DNA of 64,000 nucleotides from Flavobacteria bacterium BBFL7 (GTDB lineage: Bacteria; Bacteroidota; Bacteroidia; Flavobacteriales; Flavobacteriaceae): NCBI GenBank assembly GCA_000153385.1, contig CH672374.1, positions 124,001 to 188,000 on the forward strand. Reading direction: 5' to 3'. Made by a program: the position numbers and the translations under genes. The notes beneath the pieces were generated by a model. The model made no database searches. It was not told the DNA's origin and saw only the letters and a program-made list of their open reading frames with translations. Of the stretch, positions 1-8,798 are shown one piece after another. Within the stretch, counting starts at the first letter, position 1; every line of letters starts with the position of its first letter.

Positions 1-399
1 CGGTTGTTGTTTCTGTTTTATTAACTTCATTAGTTCTTTCTTTTTGTAAGGCATTTTCATAGTTCTTCGATTACTAATAAATCCGTAATCGTTCCACATT
101 AATTCCGCTCCATCTTCGATGTCTTCATAAATCGGCAATAATTCCCCAATGCCAACAAAAATCCATTCCATTTCGATTTTGTCAGTATTCGTAAATTTAT
201 ATTCTGCTTCTTTTCCAAGCTTTACAGATTTATCAAATGCTTTTTCGGGTGAATCAGCTTTAATTAAATGATGATTTCCCCAAGTTGTCACTCTTCGTAA
301 TTCTTGTTTTTCATTTCGTTCAACAGGCTCACATTTTTCGATAATTTCAACGATATACCAATTCCCGTTTTTATTTGAAATTTTTTCTGCGTGTTTCAT
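1..399 (-). CDS. DUF4288-like protein, 3' end outside the window
   Basis: This reading frame is open from an ATG at 397-399 to the window edge, giving about 133 codons. It starts MKHAEKISNKNGNWYIVEI, and the pattern of an early WY(I/S)VEI strand followed by a conserved ITTWGNHHL-like strand and an acidic WxxVGIGEL-type segment resembles the DUF4288 family, which has no established function. Its ATG overlaps the TAA stop of the upstream gene (TAATG), so the two are translationally coupled and share one cassette. No signal peptide is present, so it is predicted cytoplasmic. The family call is from recognition only. Confidence 0.6.
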   Translation of the reverse strand, partial: MKHAEKISNKNGNWYIVEIIEKCEPVERNEKQELRRVTTWGNHHLIKADSPEKAFDKSVKLGKEAEYKFTNTDKIEMEWIFVGIGELLPIYEDIEDGAELMWNDYGFISNRRTMKMPYKKKELMKLIKQKQQP

Positions 400-950
400 T
401 ATTCCCTCAAATATTTTGAAAATACGTTTGCATAACGGTCGTCAAAACTCAATTTTGTAATATCATCAAAATTATGCTTGGTGTTTTTCTTGTCCAAAAT
501 TCCTTGAGCGTTAAAATTCTTTATCGAAATTGACTTTTTATTAATACGTTTTAAATGTCCAATGCAAAAAAAGTTTTGTTTCGGATGCTCACATTCTGAT
601 ATGATTGTCAATTCCGTTGCTTTAATATCATTTAGAATTGTATTCCAATCAGTTAAATCCACTTTATATTTAGCTTTAACCTCACTTATTAACCCTTCTT
701 CTTTTAGAATGCGGTGGATTGTTTTGTCATTTTTATTAAATCGAACGTGTTTTATTGTTTTAATTGGGATGATTTGGTAACCTAAAACCCTGAATTCATC
801 AGTTTCTTGAAGTAAAATGAAATCAGATGATTTGTCAAGAATAAATCCAGTTGAAATTCCCTCGAAACCACCTTTTTTTCTTGTCAGTCTAACGTAAAGT
901 TTTTCAGAACAATGTTTTTCTAATTTCTCTATTACTTTCTCTTTTTTCAC
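399..950 (-). CDS. hypothetical protein with two possible Sm-like beta-barrel repeats
   Basis: The 183-residue product starts at a GTG (948-950), as no ATG is nearby. I do not recognise the family. Two stretches, about residues 17-70 and 125-175, look alike in layout: a short polar strand, a turn, then strands ending in a basic-hydrophobic HVRF or KLSF segment. This would fit two small beta-barrels of the LSm type, but that is inference. It is cytoplasmic and coupled by a TAATG overlap to the downstream DUF4288-like gene. The X site that follows at 971 supplies a TAnnTTTG-type -7 box facing this gene, so transcription may begin at the cassette junction. Confidence 0.6.
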   Translation of the reverse strand: MKKEKVIEKLEKHCSEKLYVRLTRKKGGFEGISTGFILDKSSDFILLQETDEFRVLGYQIIPIKTIKHVRFNKNDKTIHRILKEEGLISEVKAKYKVDLTDWNTILNDIKATELTIISECEHPKQNFFCIGHLKRINKKSISIKNFNAQGILDKKNTKHNFDDITKLSFDDRYANVFSKYLRE

Positions 951-970
951 GGTTTGTTTTAATTGTAGCT

Positions 971-1111
971 AATGGCAAAGGTATAAGGCGAGTGAGGCGT
1001 TTTAGCCGGTACGCGTTGGCCTTTTGGTTGTTGGTTATTGGTTGTGAAGTTACAGATTTTTGGAATAATCACAGCCTCGCTATAAGCCTTTAAAACGTCT
1101 CAATCGCCATT
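971..1111. repeat. X site, copy 1 (141 bp palindromic cassette junction)
   Basis: It begins AATGGC and ends GCCATT, with inner arms GAGTGAGGCGTTTTA and TAAAACGTCTCAATC that pair with two G-T wobbles. On the minus strand it carries TACCTTTG (976-983), a -7 box directed at the gene at 399-950. Copies at 4307, 5574, 10801, 11699 and 14555 have the identical length of 141 bp. Confidence 0.85.
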
Positions 1112-1118
1112 ATACAAC

Positions 1119-1358
1119 GTTCTTGTTTGTTTCCTAGCGGCTGGCGTGTAATGGGTAAGTACAAGACGCCAATTGCTCAAGAGGTTTTACAGCTTTGCCA
1201 TTCTAGTCCATTGAGTAGGTTGGGAGACTTGTGATTTATAATTACTAAAGCTGGTTGATCTTTTGCAGCGTTATTGCAGTTCTATAGTTTCTAATCCCAA
1301 GAGTGTAATTATAAATTACAAAAGCGAAAACCTACGGCCGCAGGCAATGGACTAGAAC
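1119..1358. repeat. Y element, copy 1 (240 bp, gene-free, hairpin-rich)
   Basis: The element runs from GTTCTTGT to ACTAGAAC, so its ends form an imperfect inverted repeat like those of the gene cassettes. Inside, a perfect 13-bp pair (TTCTAGTCCATTG with CAATGGACTAGAA), a 7-bp pair (GTAGGTT/AACCTAC) and a 15-bp AT-rich pair (GTGATTTATAATTAC) nest into one long hairpin. It contains no credible reading frame. It may encode a structured RNA or be a gene-free cassette. Confidence 0.75.
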
Positions 1359-1478
1359 GGTCTTGTATATGAAAAGTAGCGGGTTTTACACACTAATTTT
1401 TCGGATTACAACTGACCTTTAATTCATTCATTTTGTTTCTGTTAAGCGATTAAACCGCTATTTTTTATATACGTTGTT
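1356..1478. repeat. Z site, copy 1 (attC-like palindrome)
   Basis: It runs from AAC through GGTCTTGTATATG to TTATATACGTTGTT. The outer arms TATAT/ATATA pair with an unpaired spacer between them and the AAC/GTT boxes, the layout of an attC R-spacer-L arrangement. The centre (AGTAGCGGG to CCGCTATT) diverges from the other Z copies. Confidence 0.7.
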
Positions 1479-1493
1479 AGCGGCTGGCTTTTT

Positions 1494-4271
1494 TTAGTTC
1501 AGACGATATTGATATTTATTTTCTCTCTTTTTAAATGCTTCAAATCCTCCTTCAAGTCCAATCAGAGTTTCACGAGTTTCTTCATTTTCAATTGTCGTGC
1601 TTTTAATTAAAGTTGATTGATTTGTCTCATCAATACTTAAAATGTGGATTAATTCAGCATCACCATTCACAACAAAATTTGCATTATGTGTTGCAAATAC
1701 AATCTGTCTGCTTCTTTTTCTGTCCTTAATGACTTCTACTAGGTAATTCGAAATTAACAAGCTATCAAGGTGTGCTTCTGGTTCGTCAATTATTATTGGG
1801 TTATTACCAAGTAATAATAGTATTACAAGAACCGCAGTACACCTTTGACCAAATGAAGACTTCTCAATAGGTCGCCCGTCATATTGAACTTTAACTTTCT
1901 TAAAGTCAATGTAATTGAAAAAAGTCATTTTAGTTAAAAGCCTATATGCATTAAAATTAGACTCAACGCTAAATAATTCTATTAAAAAACTTTTCGCATT
2001 TGAACTACTTGTATAATTTGTTAGGCTATCTACTAACGCCTCTTTGGTAGTAATGTTCTTAGGTGAAATACAAAAAAGAATTTCTTTTAGGATTCCATCT
2101 CCTTTATAATTAGCACGTGCAAGTTGACTCTCAAATAGATTTTTGAAATCAGTAAAAACCTTCTCATTAGCAGCTGACTCATCAAAGTCAAAGTTCAATG
2201 ATATTGGTTTTACGGAAGTATTATTTAGGTTCTCTAAAATCGAACTAATGGACTTTATTTGAGTTTCAATTTCTGTTTTGTAATCAGAACTTGCCGAAGC
2301 TGCTTTACTTTCATCGAACTCATCGATTTCTTTTTGCAAAGCAATAATTGTGTTAGTTCTATTTTGAATTTCCGATTCTAAAGCATTAATCTGAATATTT
2401 GCATTAGAAATATCTTTTAAATTCTCTTCTGTAAGACCTTTGTCAGATAGATATTGCCTTAGCTCATCTTTTTTTGCTTTTAGTTCTACCTCTAATGTCG
2501 AGATGTTGGCTATTGAGGAAGAAAAATCAGAATTCCCAGTCGCATCAGTTATACTTTTAATCTCTGTAACAATTTTATCTATTTCTAAGGCATATTGATT
2601 ATTAGGCTCAGCTTGGTTGTATTTACTCTGAATATCAGCTAAAACACTTATTAATTGTTCATATTGCTCTTTAGAGGTTATGAGTTTATTTAACTGTTGT
2701 CCTTTATCTTTTAATTCAGCATTGATTCTTTTGTATTCGTCGCTTGAGAATGATTCGACAAGTTTTTTATTGGTGCCTAATTCTTTTCTTTTTTGTTCTA
2801 ATTCCGTTTTTAATGTTTCAATTCTTCGGACATTAATTATGTGCTTTTTATAATCAATTAAAGCTTGTTTAAGAACTTCCTCTTTGTTTCTAATTAACCC
2901 TAATTCATCTCTTTTTATGATACGACCATAAACAGCATTAGTTAGTTTTTGAGTGTCTTGTGCAAAATCTTCAATTTCATTTTGACTTAAAAACTCAATA
3001 TATTTTTCATCTGCATCATTATCAATCTCCACACCATCCTCAATTGATAAAACATTACCGTTTGCATCACGAATTTTTTTTGTTGAAAAAAACTGATTTT
3101 CCCCTGGTTTTAATTTTTCGTGTATTAAATTAAGGATTGTACTTTTTCCTGCTCCTCGACCTCCGATAATACAAGTGAAGTTTGGGCTTAAGTTTATTTC
3201 ATTTTTACCTGATAAACAAAAACTTTCATTTTCAAATTTTGAATCTACGGGAAAATCTAAAGAAATCTTGTTGATTCTTATTGGTGGTGGAATAGGTGCG
3301 TTAGCACCTAAAAACACCCTATATTCAGGTTCAAACAAGATTTGTTTTAAACCATCAAAGCTTGTTTCTGACTTTATCCAAGTGTAACGAGAAAAAAGTT
3401 CATCTTCTTTGTGAGCATCACTTCCAACAATACAAGGCTTAAAACTACCTCTTTCCAAAAGAACAAGCTCTCTTTCTTCCTGTTTTTGTTCATTAGTGAC
3501 ACCTTCTGTATCGTCAAGTCTTTTACCAAGAAAATACTTGATATCTTTAGAGTTAGTTGAAAAAATAGCGTTAGATATTTTATAAATAGTTTTTCTAACT
3601 CCATCTAAACTTCCTTCATCTCCTTCAAATAAATCATAGTGTTTTTGAATACCAGAATTACCATCTTTATTTGAGTTGCTTACTACTGTAATAGTATTTT
3701 CCTTAAAGTTATTATTTTTATCTAATAAGGTCTTTAAGCTTTTTGGGTCAATTGCATAGTTATTTAAACCTTCACGGTATAAAATATTTTCATCAGTAAT
3801 ATGTGGTTTTAAAGACCTTCCATAAGAAATCAAGCCTTGTCGATTCATTTTAAAGCTTTCTTGATTCTCAATAGAACCAAAAAAATCATTGTCCAAATCT
3901 GAAACATAACTTGGGTTAAATAGGCAATGGATATTGATAAGTTTTTCAACACCTGTACTTGGAAGCATTCTTAATTCAACATTTGGGAAAATAAAAATCT
4001 CTCGAACTGTTGATATTTCCTCTTGTGTAAATAATTTGTTGCCATCTGAGTCAATCTTGTTTTCAATATCATTGACGTATTCAATAGCTTTAAGATAGTT
4101 GTCAATTGAAAAATAGTCGGTAATACCTATTCCGCTAATTTGGTTTTCAATTGCCTTTTTAAAGAATAAATGGAAGAAATCATCCATTGTTTCGGAACTA
4201 AACTGGTCGTTTTTATTTGTTCCTTTTGTGTGGATATGTAAATCCCATTTCTTCCAAGTATTTCCTTTCAT
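1494..4271 (-). CDS. TrlF-type PHP-domain / SMC-like ATPase
   Basis: The 925-residue protein starts with a PHP phosphoesterase-like domain: WDLHIHT at residues 9-15, a GIGITDY segment near 47-53 and VGSDAHKED near 282. An ABC/SMC-type ATPase follows, with Walker A GGRGAGKS, a long coiled-coil middle, a signature-like SSFGQR, Walker B IIIDEPEAHLD and an ATHNAN H-loop. This order matches the TrlF family of AAA-like ATPases. PHP domains usually act as metal-dependent phosphoesterases, and similar proteins are often found in accessory or defence regions, so an antiviral role is plausible but unproven here. It is the only gene in its cassette, bounded by GTTAGCGGC (1476) and GCCGCTAAT (4301). The X site upstream carries a -7 box at 4312-4319. 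Confidence 0.8.
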   Translation of the reverse strand: MKGNTWKKWDLHIHTKGTNKNDQFSSETMDDFFHLFFKKAIENQISGIGITDYFSIDNYLKAIEYVNDIENKIDSDGNKLFTQEEISTVREIFIFPNVELRMLPSTGVEKLINIHCLFNPSYVSDLDNDFFGSIENQESFKMNRQGLISYGRSLKPHITDENILYREGLNNYAIDPKSLKTLLDKNNNFKENTITVVSNSNKDGNSGIQKHYDLFEGDEGSLDGVRKTIYKISNAIFSTNSKDIKYFLGKRLDDTEGVTNEQKQEERELVLLERGSFKPCIVGSDAHKEDELFSRYTWIKSETSFDGLKQILFEPEYRVFLGANAPIPPPIRINKISLDFPVDSKFENESFCLSGKNEINLSPNFTCIIGGRGAGKSTILNLIHEKLKPGENQFFSTKKIRDANGNVLSIEDGVEIDNDADEKYIEFLSQNEIEDFAQDTQKLTNAVYGRIIKRDELGLIRNKEEVLKQALIDYKKHIINVRRIETLKTELEQKRKELGTNKKLVESFSSDEYKRINAELKDKGQQLNKLITSKEQYEQLISVLADIQSKYNQAEPNNQYALEIDKIVTEIKSITDATGNSDFSSSIANISTLEVELKAKKDELRQYLSDKGLTEENLKDISNANIQINALESEIQNRTNTIIALQKEIDEFDESKAASASSDYKTEIETQIKSISSILENLNNTSVKPISLNFDFDESAANEKVFTDFKNLFESQLARANYKGDGILKEILFCISPKNITTKEALVDSLTNYTSSSNAKSFLIELFSVESNFNAYRLLTKMTFFNYIDFKKVKVQYDGRPIEKSSFGQRCTAVLVILLLLGNNPIIIDEPEAHLDSLLISNYLVEVIKDRKRSRQIVFATHNANFVVNGDAELIHILSIDETNQSTLIKSTTIENEETRETLIGLEGGFEAFKKRENKYQYRLN

Positions 4272-4306
4272 TTCTTTTTTAGTCAGTTTTTGTTCAGCTT
4301 GCCGCT

Positions 4307-4447
4307 AATGGCAAAGGTATAAGGCGAGTGAGGCGTTTTAGCCGGTACGCGTTGCCCTTTTGGTTGTTGGTTAGTGGTTGTGAAGTTACTGATTTTTGGA
4401 ATAATCACAGCCTCGCTATAAGCCTTTAAAACGTCTCAATCGCCATT
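4307..4447. repeat. X site, copy 2 (141 bp)
   Basis: It has the same ends (AATGGC/GCCATT) and length as copy 1 and only scattered substitutions. The minus-strand TACCTTTG lies at 4312-4319, about 41 bases upstream of the ATPase start. Confidence 0.85.
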
Positions 4448-4454
4448 ATACAAC

Positions 4455-4694
4455 GTTCTTGTACGTTTCCTAGCGGCTGGCGTGTATTGTGTAAGTACAA
4501 GCCGACTATTGCTCAAGAGGTTTTACAGCTTTGCCATTCTAGTCCATTGAGTAGGTTGGGAGACTTGTGATTTATAATTACTATGGCTGGTTGATCTTTT
4601 GCAGCGTTATTGCAGTTCTATATTTTCTAATCCCAAGTGAGTAATTATAAATTACAAAAGCGAAAACCTACGGCCGCAGGCAATGGACTAGAAC
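4455..4694. repeat. Y element, copy 2 (240 bp)
   Basis: This is a near-identical copy of the gene-free hairpin element at 1119-1358, again placed between X on the left and Z on the right. Confidence 0.75.
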
Positions 4695-4814
4695 GTGTTT
4701 GTATATGGTTTGTTGCGTGGTTAAGCAACTAAGTTAACAAATAAAAACCGAATAGAAAATCCGCGAGGATTTTCGTAAGTAGGCTAGAACTAGCAATAAA
4801 TTATATACGGTGTT
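4692..4814. repeat. Z site, copy 2 (attC-like palindrome)
   Basis: The outer arms are TTGTATATGG and TTATATACGG. The central hairpin is GAAAATCC-GCGA-GGATTTTC, with a GNRA-type cap. Compared with copy 3 (GAAAGTCC/GGACTTTC) the stem shows a compensatory base change. Confidence 0.85.
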
Positions 4815-4828
4815 GCCAGTAGTATTTT

Positions 4829-5545
4829 TTATTCGCAAACATTTTTTCTTCCAACTTTTACAATTTCTTCAATTCCGAATTTGTCAAATTTTTCAAGTAA
4901 ATCACTTGCGCTATTTTGTTTTTTAAATTCAAGTTCTTCTTTGTAAAGTGGAATTAAAGTATAAATGTCAATCACTTTATTATTTTCAAGTTCGATTTCG
5001 GTAAAATCAGCGGATAATTCCATTGAGCTTGCTAACATTACTGAATTAAATCCAATTCCTTCTGCAAGTTCATTATCATCTTCGTGTCCGAAAGTGTGTC
5101 CAAAACCTAACCAAGTTTTATTCGGATGTGGTAACATCATCAATTCCTTCATTATTCTAATTGGCCAATAATTTCGCTCGTCACTAAAAGACTCATATTC
5201 TAAATTCCATTCCTTTGGCAATAATATCATAACTTCTGCAAATTCAGATGATTCAATGTCTTCTGGAATTCTCATTGGTAAAGCACTCATTCCACAACTC
5301 AATAAAATGTGATATGGTCTGTCTTCTGTAGCTTTGATGAAAAATATATCTCTGTGAATAATTTCAGATTCTATTTCGTCAAATACAACAATATCTGCGT
5401 TTTCATCAAAAAATTGGTCTAAATGACTGTCAACAATTTCAACACTATTAGGCACTTTATCGCTCATATTTTTTTCGGCATTTTGGGAATACGCAATTGT
5501 TGAAACAAAAATCAGAAAGATTGTTTTATAGTAAATTATTTTCAT
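4829..5545 (-). CDS. secreted suppressor-of-fused (SUFU) domain protein
   Basis: The 238-residue product opens with a clear signal peptide (KTIFLIFVSTIAYS, then QNAE), so it is exported. The rest fits the bacterial SUFU-domain family: HILLSCGMSALPMRIPE, a PKEW segment, the WPIRIMKELMMLPH stretch and a late FxTLIPLYKEELEFK strand. Bacterial SUFU proteins are usually cytoplasmic and often act as immunity proteins in polymorphic toxin systems, so an exported form is unusual. No toxin partner lies beside it. The cassette words are GTTGCCAGTA (4812) and TACTGGCAAT (5567), and the upstream X site has a -7 box at 5579-5586. Confidence 0.75.
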   Translation of the reverse strand: MKIIYYKTIFLIFVSTIAYSQNAEKNMSDKVPNSVEIVDSHLDQFFDENADIVVFDEIESEIIHRDIFFIKATEDRPYHILLSCGMSALPMRIPEDIESSEFAEVMILLPKEWNLEYESFSDERNYWPIRIMKELMMLPHPNKTWLGFGHTFGHEDDNELAEGIGFNSVMLASSMELSADFTEIELENNKVIDIYTLIPLYKEELEFKKQNSASDLLEKFDKFGIEEIVKVGRKNVCE

Positions 5546-5573
5546 TTGATTTCGGTTTCCTCATATTACTGGC

Positions 5574-5714
5574 AATGGCAAAGGTATAAGGCGAGTGAGG
5601 CGTTTTAGCCGGTATGCGTTGACCTTTTGGTTGTTGGTTATTGTTTGTGAAGTTACAGATTTTTGGAATAATCACAGCCTCGCTATAAGCCTTTAAAACG
5701 TCTCAATCGCCATT
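5574..5714. repeat. X site, copy 3 (141 bp)
   Basis: It has the same ends, arms and exact length as the other X copies. The -7 box CAAAGGTA (minus-strand TACCTTTG) at 5579-5586 faces the SUFU gene. Confidence 0.85.
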
Positions 5715-5721
5715 ATACAAC

Positions 5722-5961
5722 GTTCTTGTTTGTTTCCTAGCGGCTGGCGTGTATTGTGTAAGTACAAGCTGACTATTGCTCAAGAGGTTTTACAGCTTTG
5801 CCATTCTAGTCCATTGAGTAGGTTGGGAGACTTGTGATTTATAATTACTAAAGCTGGTTGATCTTTTGCCGCGTTATTGCAGTTCTATAGTTTCTAATCC
5901 CAAGTGAGTAATTATAAATTACAAAAGCGAAAACCTACGGCCGCAGGCAATGGACTAGAAC
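5722..5961. repeat. Y element, copy 3 (240 bp)
   Basis: This is the third copy of the gene-free hairpin element, with the perfect 13-bp internal pair intact. Confidence 0.75.
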
Positions 5962-6083
5962 GGTCTAGTGTATGATTTCGTTGCGTGGTTTAAGCACTAA
6001 AGTTAGCAAATAAATCACAGATAGAAAGTCCGCGAGGACTTTCGTAAGTCGGCTGGAACTAGCAATGAATTATACACATTGTT
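5959..6083. repeat. Z site, copy 3 (attC-like palindrome)
   Basis: The outer arms are AGTGTATGATTTCGTTGC and GCAATGAATTATACAC. The central hairpin is GAAAGTCC-GCGA-GGACTTTC. The AAC/GTT boxes flank it at 5959 and 6081. Confidence 0.85.
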
Positions 6084-6098
6084 GTGCAACGTATTTTT

Positions 6099-6938
6099 TT
6101 ATTCGTAATATTCTATTTGTCTTTCCCAAACCATTCCTAATTCTCCATTAGAACTTCTCCTTTTAGAAATCCAATTCCCATTTTTGTCATATACATATTC
6201 GAAGGAAGTTTGGTGAGTTTGTTCGTCTTCTTCATTGAACCAATTTTGAACAGTCATATTATTCATTTCGTCGTATTCAGAAACGAACTTCATAAAACTC
6301 CCATCAGGATTGAATTTAAATTGTAAATTTTCATTTCCGTCTTTATTGTATGAGTATGTTCGTCTGTCTTTTAGACTACCATCAGGTTTATATCTGAACT
6401 GCTCAATTTTTTTGTTGTCAAAATTGTATTTATAATTATATTTCCAACCGCTTTCATTTCCTGGTCTTTTAAGAAGCATCTCAATGTTATTTCCGTTTTC
6501 ATCGTATTTATTCGATTGGATGTTTGTCAGATTGTTGTCTGAATCATAAGTTTTAACAGCAATCATATTGTCGTTGGAATCGTACTCATAAGTCCAATAG
6601 CTTTTTAATTCATCTGATGAATTTTTCTTCATAGCTTTTTGAGCAACTCCATCTTCATTTCTTTCGTAAATAGTTTTCTCGTAAAGCGAACCGTCTCTTT
6701 CATATTGTCCGTTTTCTATCACTTTCTCATTTTTATCAAAAATCATATATGAACTTATGTTTGAATCAAACAGATTTTCTCGACTTTTTAATTCGCCATT
6801 CTCTGGTTTGTAGATAACTTCTTTAACCATTCTCATTTTTGGTTTCAGGCTATCAGAAGTCGATTGAGCGATAAGATTTGTTCCGGAAAATGAAATCAGA
6901 ATTCCGAGTAATAATATGTATTTCATAGGTTTGTTCAT
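6099..6938 (-). CDS. secreted YD/RHS-like repeat protein of unknown function
   Basis: About 279 residues follow the first ATG outside the cassette word; an in-frame GTG inside the word (6947) would add three residues. A signal peptide (YILLLGILISFSGTNLIAQS) directs export. The body is built of short repeats with DENGN, DSNDN and DKNGN turns, such as YDSNDNMIAVKTYD and YDKNGNWISKRRS, as in YD-repeat or MORN-like beta sheets. No toxin domain is visible. The cassette words are GTTGTGCAAC (6081) and GTTGCACAAC (6941). Confidence 0.7.
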   Translation of the reverse strand: MNKPMKYILLLGILISFSGTNLIAQSTSDSLKPKMRMVKEVIYKPENGELKSRENLFDSNISSYMIFDKNEKVIENGQYERDGSLYEKTIYERNEDGVAQKAMKKNSSDELKSYWTYEYDSNDNMIAVKTYDSDNNLTNIQSNKYDENGNNIEMLLKRPGNESGWKYNYKYNFDNKKIEQFRYKPDGSLKDRRTYSYNKDGNENLQFKFNPDGSFMKFVSEYDEMNNMTVQNWFNEEDEQTHQTSFEYVYDKNGNWISKRRSSNGELGMVWERQIEYYE

Positions 6939-6947
6939 ATGTTGCAC

Positions 6948-7074
6948 AACGTGTTTGTGTATGATTAGTTGCGTGGTTAAGCAACTAATTTAGTAAACAA
7001 AAACGAACGCGAGAAAATTCCGAAGGAATTTTCCAAATAAGCAACGACCAAAGCAATTAATTATACACGGTGTT
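6948..7074. repeat. Z site, copy 4 (attC-like palindrome)
   Basis: The arms GTGTATGATTAGTTGC and GCAATTAATTATACAC pair, and the central hairpin is GAAAATTCC-GAA-GGAATTTTC with a C(GAA)G cap. It stands alone between two gene cassettes, without X or Y. Confidence 0.88.
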
Positions 7075-7089
7075 GTGCATAGTATTTTT

Positions 7090-8031
7090 TCATTCCTCTT
7101 CTCCCATAAAATCATTCAATTCATTTTGTAAATAATGACTTTCGCCAATTCCGAATATTTCTTCATTTCTGTTCTTTGGTATTTGTTTGTCATCAATGAA
7201 ATACTCATATTCGTTAATCGCACTAAAGTCATTTATGTCATTAAAAAAATATTTTATATAGTGACTTGAATTAAAACTTTCAAAATTTAACGGTTCAATT
7301 GATTTAATGTATTTAGTAAATTCGTCATTTAAACCGTTTTTATTTAAAAGACTAACTAAAATTTCTCTTTTAAGATTGTTCTCATTTTCAAAAGTAAATT
7401 GTTTAGCCATAAAAATCTTAAACGCTTTTGATTCATATCTAATCTCGTAAGTGAAAGTTCCGATTTGTCTGGCTCTTTTGCCAATAATTTCGTAAAAATC
7501 ACAAACTATTTTACCAATGCATTTGCCTAAAAATTTTTTTACCTGTTTGCTGTTTTCTATGTAATCATAATCTTTATCAATTTCTAAATTTAATTCTTTT
7601 GCAATAAATTCTAAAAATTTATACTTATCTGAATTTTTGTGATAGACAGAAGATTTATTAAAGCGTTCGTAACGGTAAGAATTATAGAAGTCTGAGGTTA
7701 AATTCAAGAATTTAGTATGAACTTTTCCGAAATTTAGTTTTTCATTCTCTTTAATTCTTCGCAGTAATTCAAGATGATTATGAGTTATCAAATCTTTTTC
7801 AAATTGTTCTTGCTCAGTATTTTCGTTGTGTTCAATTAGTATTATTGCAATTTTCTGTATTCTCTCAATTCCTAACGAAACATTGTATAAGAATTCAAAA
7901 ATATCTTCTTCGTGTCGCAAATACTCAAGTTTGTCAAGAAAATATAATGCATTAAAAATGTGAGTTCCCGAAATTTGTAATTCTGTTCCAAGACGAAAAT
8001 TTTTCCAAAAAAAATCAGGTTCGTTCATCAT
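7090..8031 (-). CDS. hypothetical protein, possibly HEPN-like
   Basis: The 313-residue protein has no signal peptide and no membrane segment. It is predicted largely alpha-helical. The N-terminal 130 residues contain HNHLELLRRIKENEKLNF followed by FLNLTSDFYNSYRYERF, an arrangement seen in some HEPN-domain proteins (a helix ending in an RYxRF-type motif). HEPN proteins are often RNases of defence or toxin systems, but the catalytic RxxxxH motif is not clear here. Two ATGs are adjacent at the start (8031 and 8028). It is alone in its cassette, bounded by GTTGTGCATA (7072) and TATGCACAAC (8052). The function is unknown. Confidence 0.65.
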   Translation of the reverse strand: MMNEPDFFWKNFRLGTELQISGTHIFNALYFLDKLEYLRHEEDIFEFLYNVSLGIERIQKIAIILIEHNENTEQEQFEKDLITHNHLELLRRIKENEKLNFGKVHTKFLNLTSDFYNSYRYERFNKSSVYHKNSDKYKFLEFIAKELNLEIDKDYDYIENSKQVKKFLGKCIGKIVCDFYEIIGKRARQIGTFTYEIRYESKAFKIFMAKQFTFENENNLKREILVSLLNKNGLNDEFTKYIKSIEPLNFESFNSSHYIKYFFNDINDFSAINEYEYFIDDKQIPKNRNEEIFGIGESHYLQNELNDFMGEEE

Positions 8032-8058
8032 AAGTTAGAGTGAGTCAATATTATGCAC

Positions 8059-8184
8059 AACGTGTTTGTGTATGGTTAGTTGCGTGGTTAAGCAACTAAG
8101 TTAGCAAACATTCACGAACCTGTGAATATTCCGAAGGAATATTCGCAAGTAAGCTCAATGTAGCAATTAATTATACACGGTGTT
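8059..8184. repeat. Z site, copy 5 (attC-like palindrome)
   Basis: The outer arms are GTGTATGGTTAGTTGC and GCAATTAATTATACAC. The central hairpin is GAATATTCC-GAA-GGAATATTC, a further covarying version. The flanking words TATGCACAAC and GTTACCACAC match each other only in AAC/GTT. Confidence 0.88.
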
Positions 8185-8782
8185 ACCACACGTTTTTTCT
8201 TTCCACGTCATATTTATACGGATTTTCAGAGTCATATTTTCCATTGTGATAGATTAAAAATTCAGCGTGTTCGTCGTCAAGTTTGATTGTCTCAATTTTA
8301 TTAATTCCAATTAAGCAAAGGTTGTCAATATGAAATACTTCTTTATCAAAAATCCTGAACCTTGTTTGAGTAATATTTATGATTTCACCGCAAGCTAAAA
8401 AACCACCTGTCGAAACTGATATTTTGTTTGTTTCGTTAATTTTTTGCTCATAAACAACTCGTCCGAGTATTAGAGTCAGAATGCATAAAGAGATTAATGG
8501 CGTTAGTAGAAAAACAGTCAGTATTTTCTTTTTTGTGTTTTTGAATAAAGCAAAAAATAGAATTGTCGAAACAATAAATAACCAGCTAATTATCGAAAAG
8601 CTATATAGTCCTTTTAGTTTGTATCCGTTAAACTCAAAAACCATAAATGTCAAAAACAAAATTGTCGCGACGATTAATATTCTTCCGATTAATTTTTCAA
8701 CTGACGGAAAGGTGTTTTTGGTCAGAAGCGGAATACAATTCAGTCCAATCAGAAGTCCTATGAATATTATTATCGCTGTCAT
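8183..8782 (-). CDS. hypothetical membrane protein with four predicted transmembrane segments
   Basis: This 199-residue protein has hydrophobic segments near residues 1-20, 31-50, 60-80 and 87-107 (for example ILIVATILFLTFMVFEFNG), then a soluble C-terminal half of about 85 residues. The family is not recognised. The last codons (GTG TGG TAA) lie in the cassette word GTGTGGTAAC read on the minus strand, so the stop codon is supplied by the recombination-type site. The words are GTTACCACAC (8182) and GTGTGGTAAC (8792). Confidence 0.7.
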   Translation of the reverse strand: MTAIIIFIGLLIGLNCIPLLTKNTFPSVEKLIGRILIVATILFLTFMVFEFNGYKLKGLYSFSIISWLFIVSTILFFALFKNTKKKILTVFLLTPLISLCILTLILGRVVYEQKINETNKISVSTGGFLACGEIINITQTRFRIFDKEVFHIDNLCLIGINKIETIKLDDEHAEFLIYHNGKYDSENPYKYDVERKNVW

Positions 8783-8798
8783 TTTTTAAATGTGTGGT

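Noticed and set aside
971-1092. A roughly 40-codon plus-strand frame inside X, open in all six copies
   Set aside because: It has no start codon in most copies, substitutions are not concentrated at third positions, and the palindrome with fixed length explains conservation better. A 65-codon ORF at 14480-14677 is just this frame extended into the neighbouring gene.
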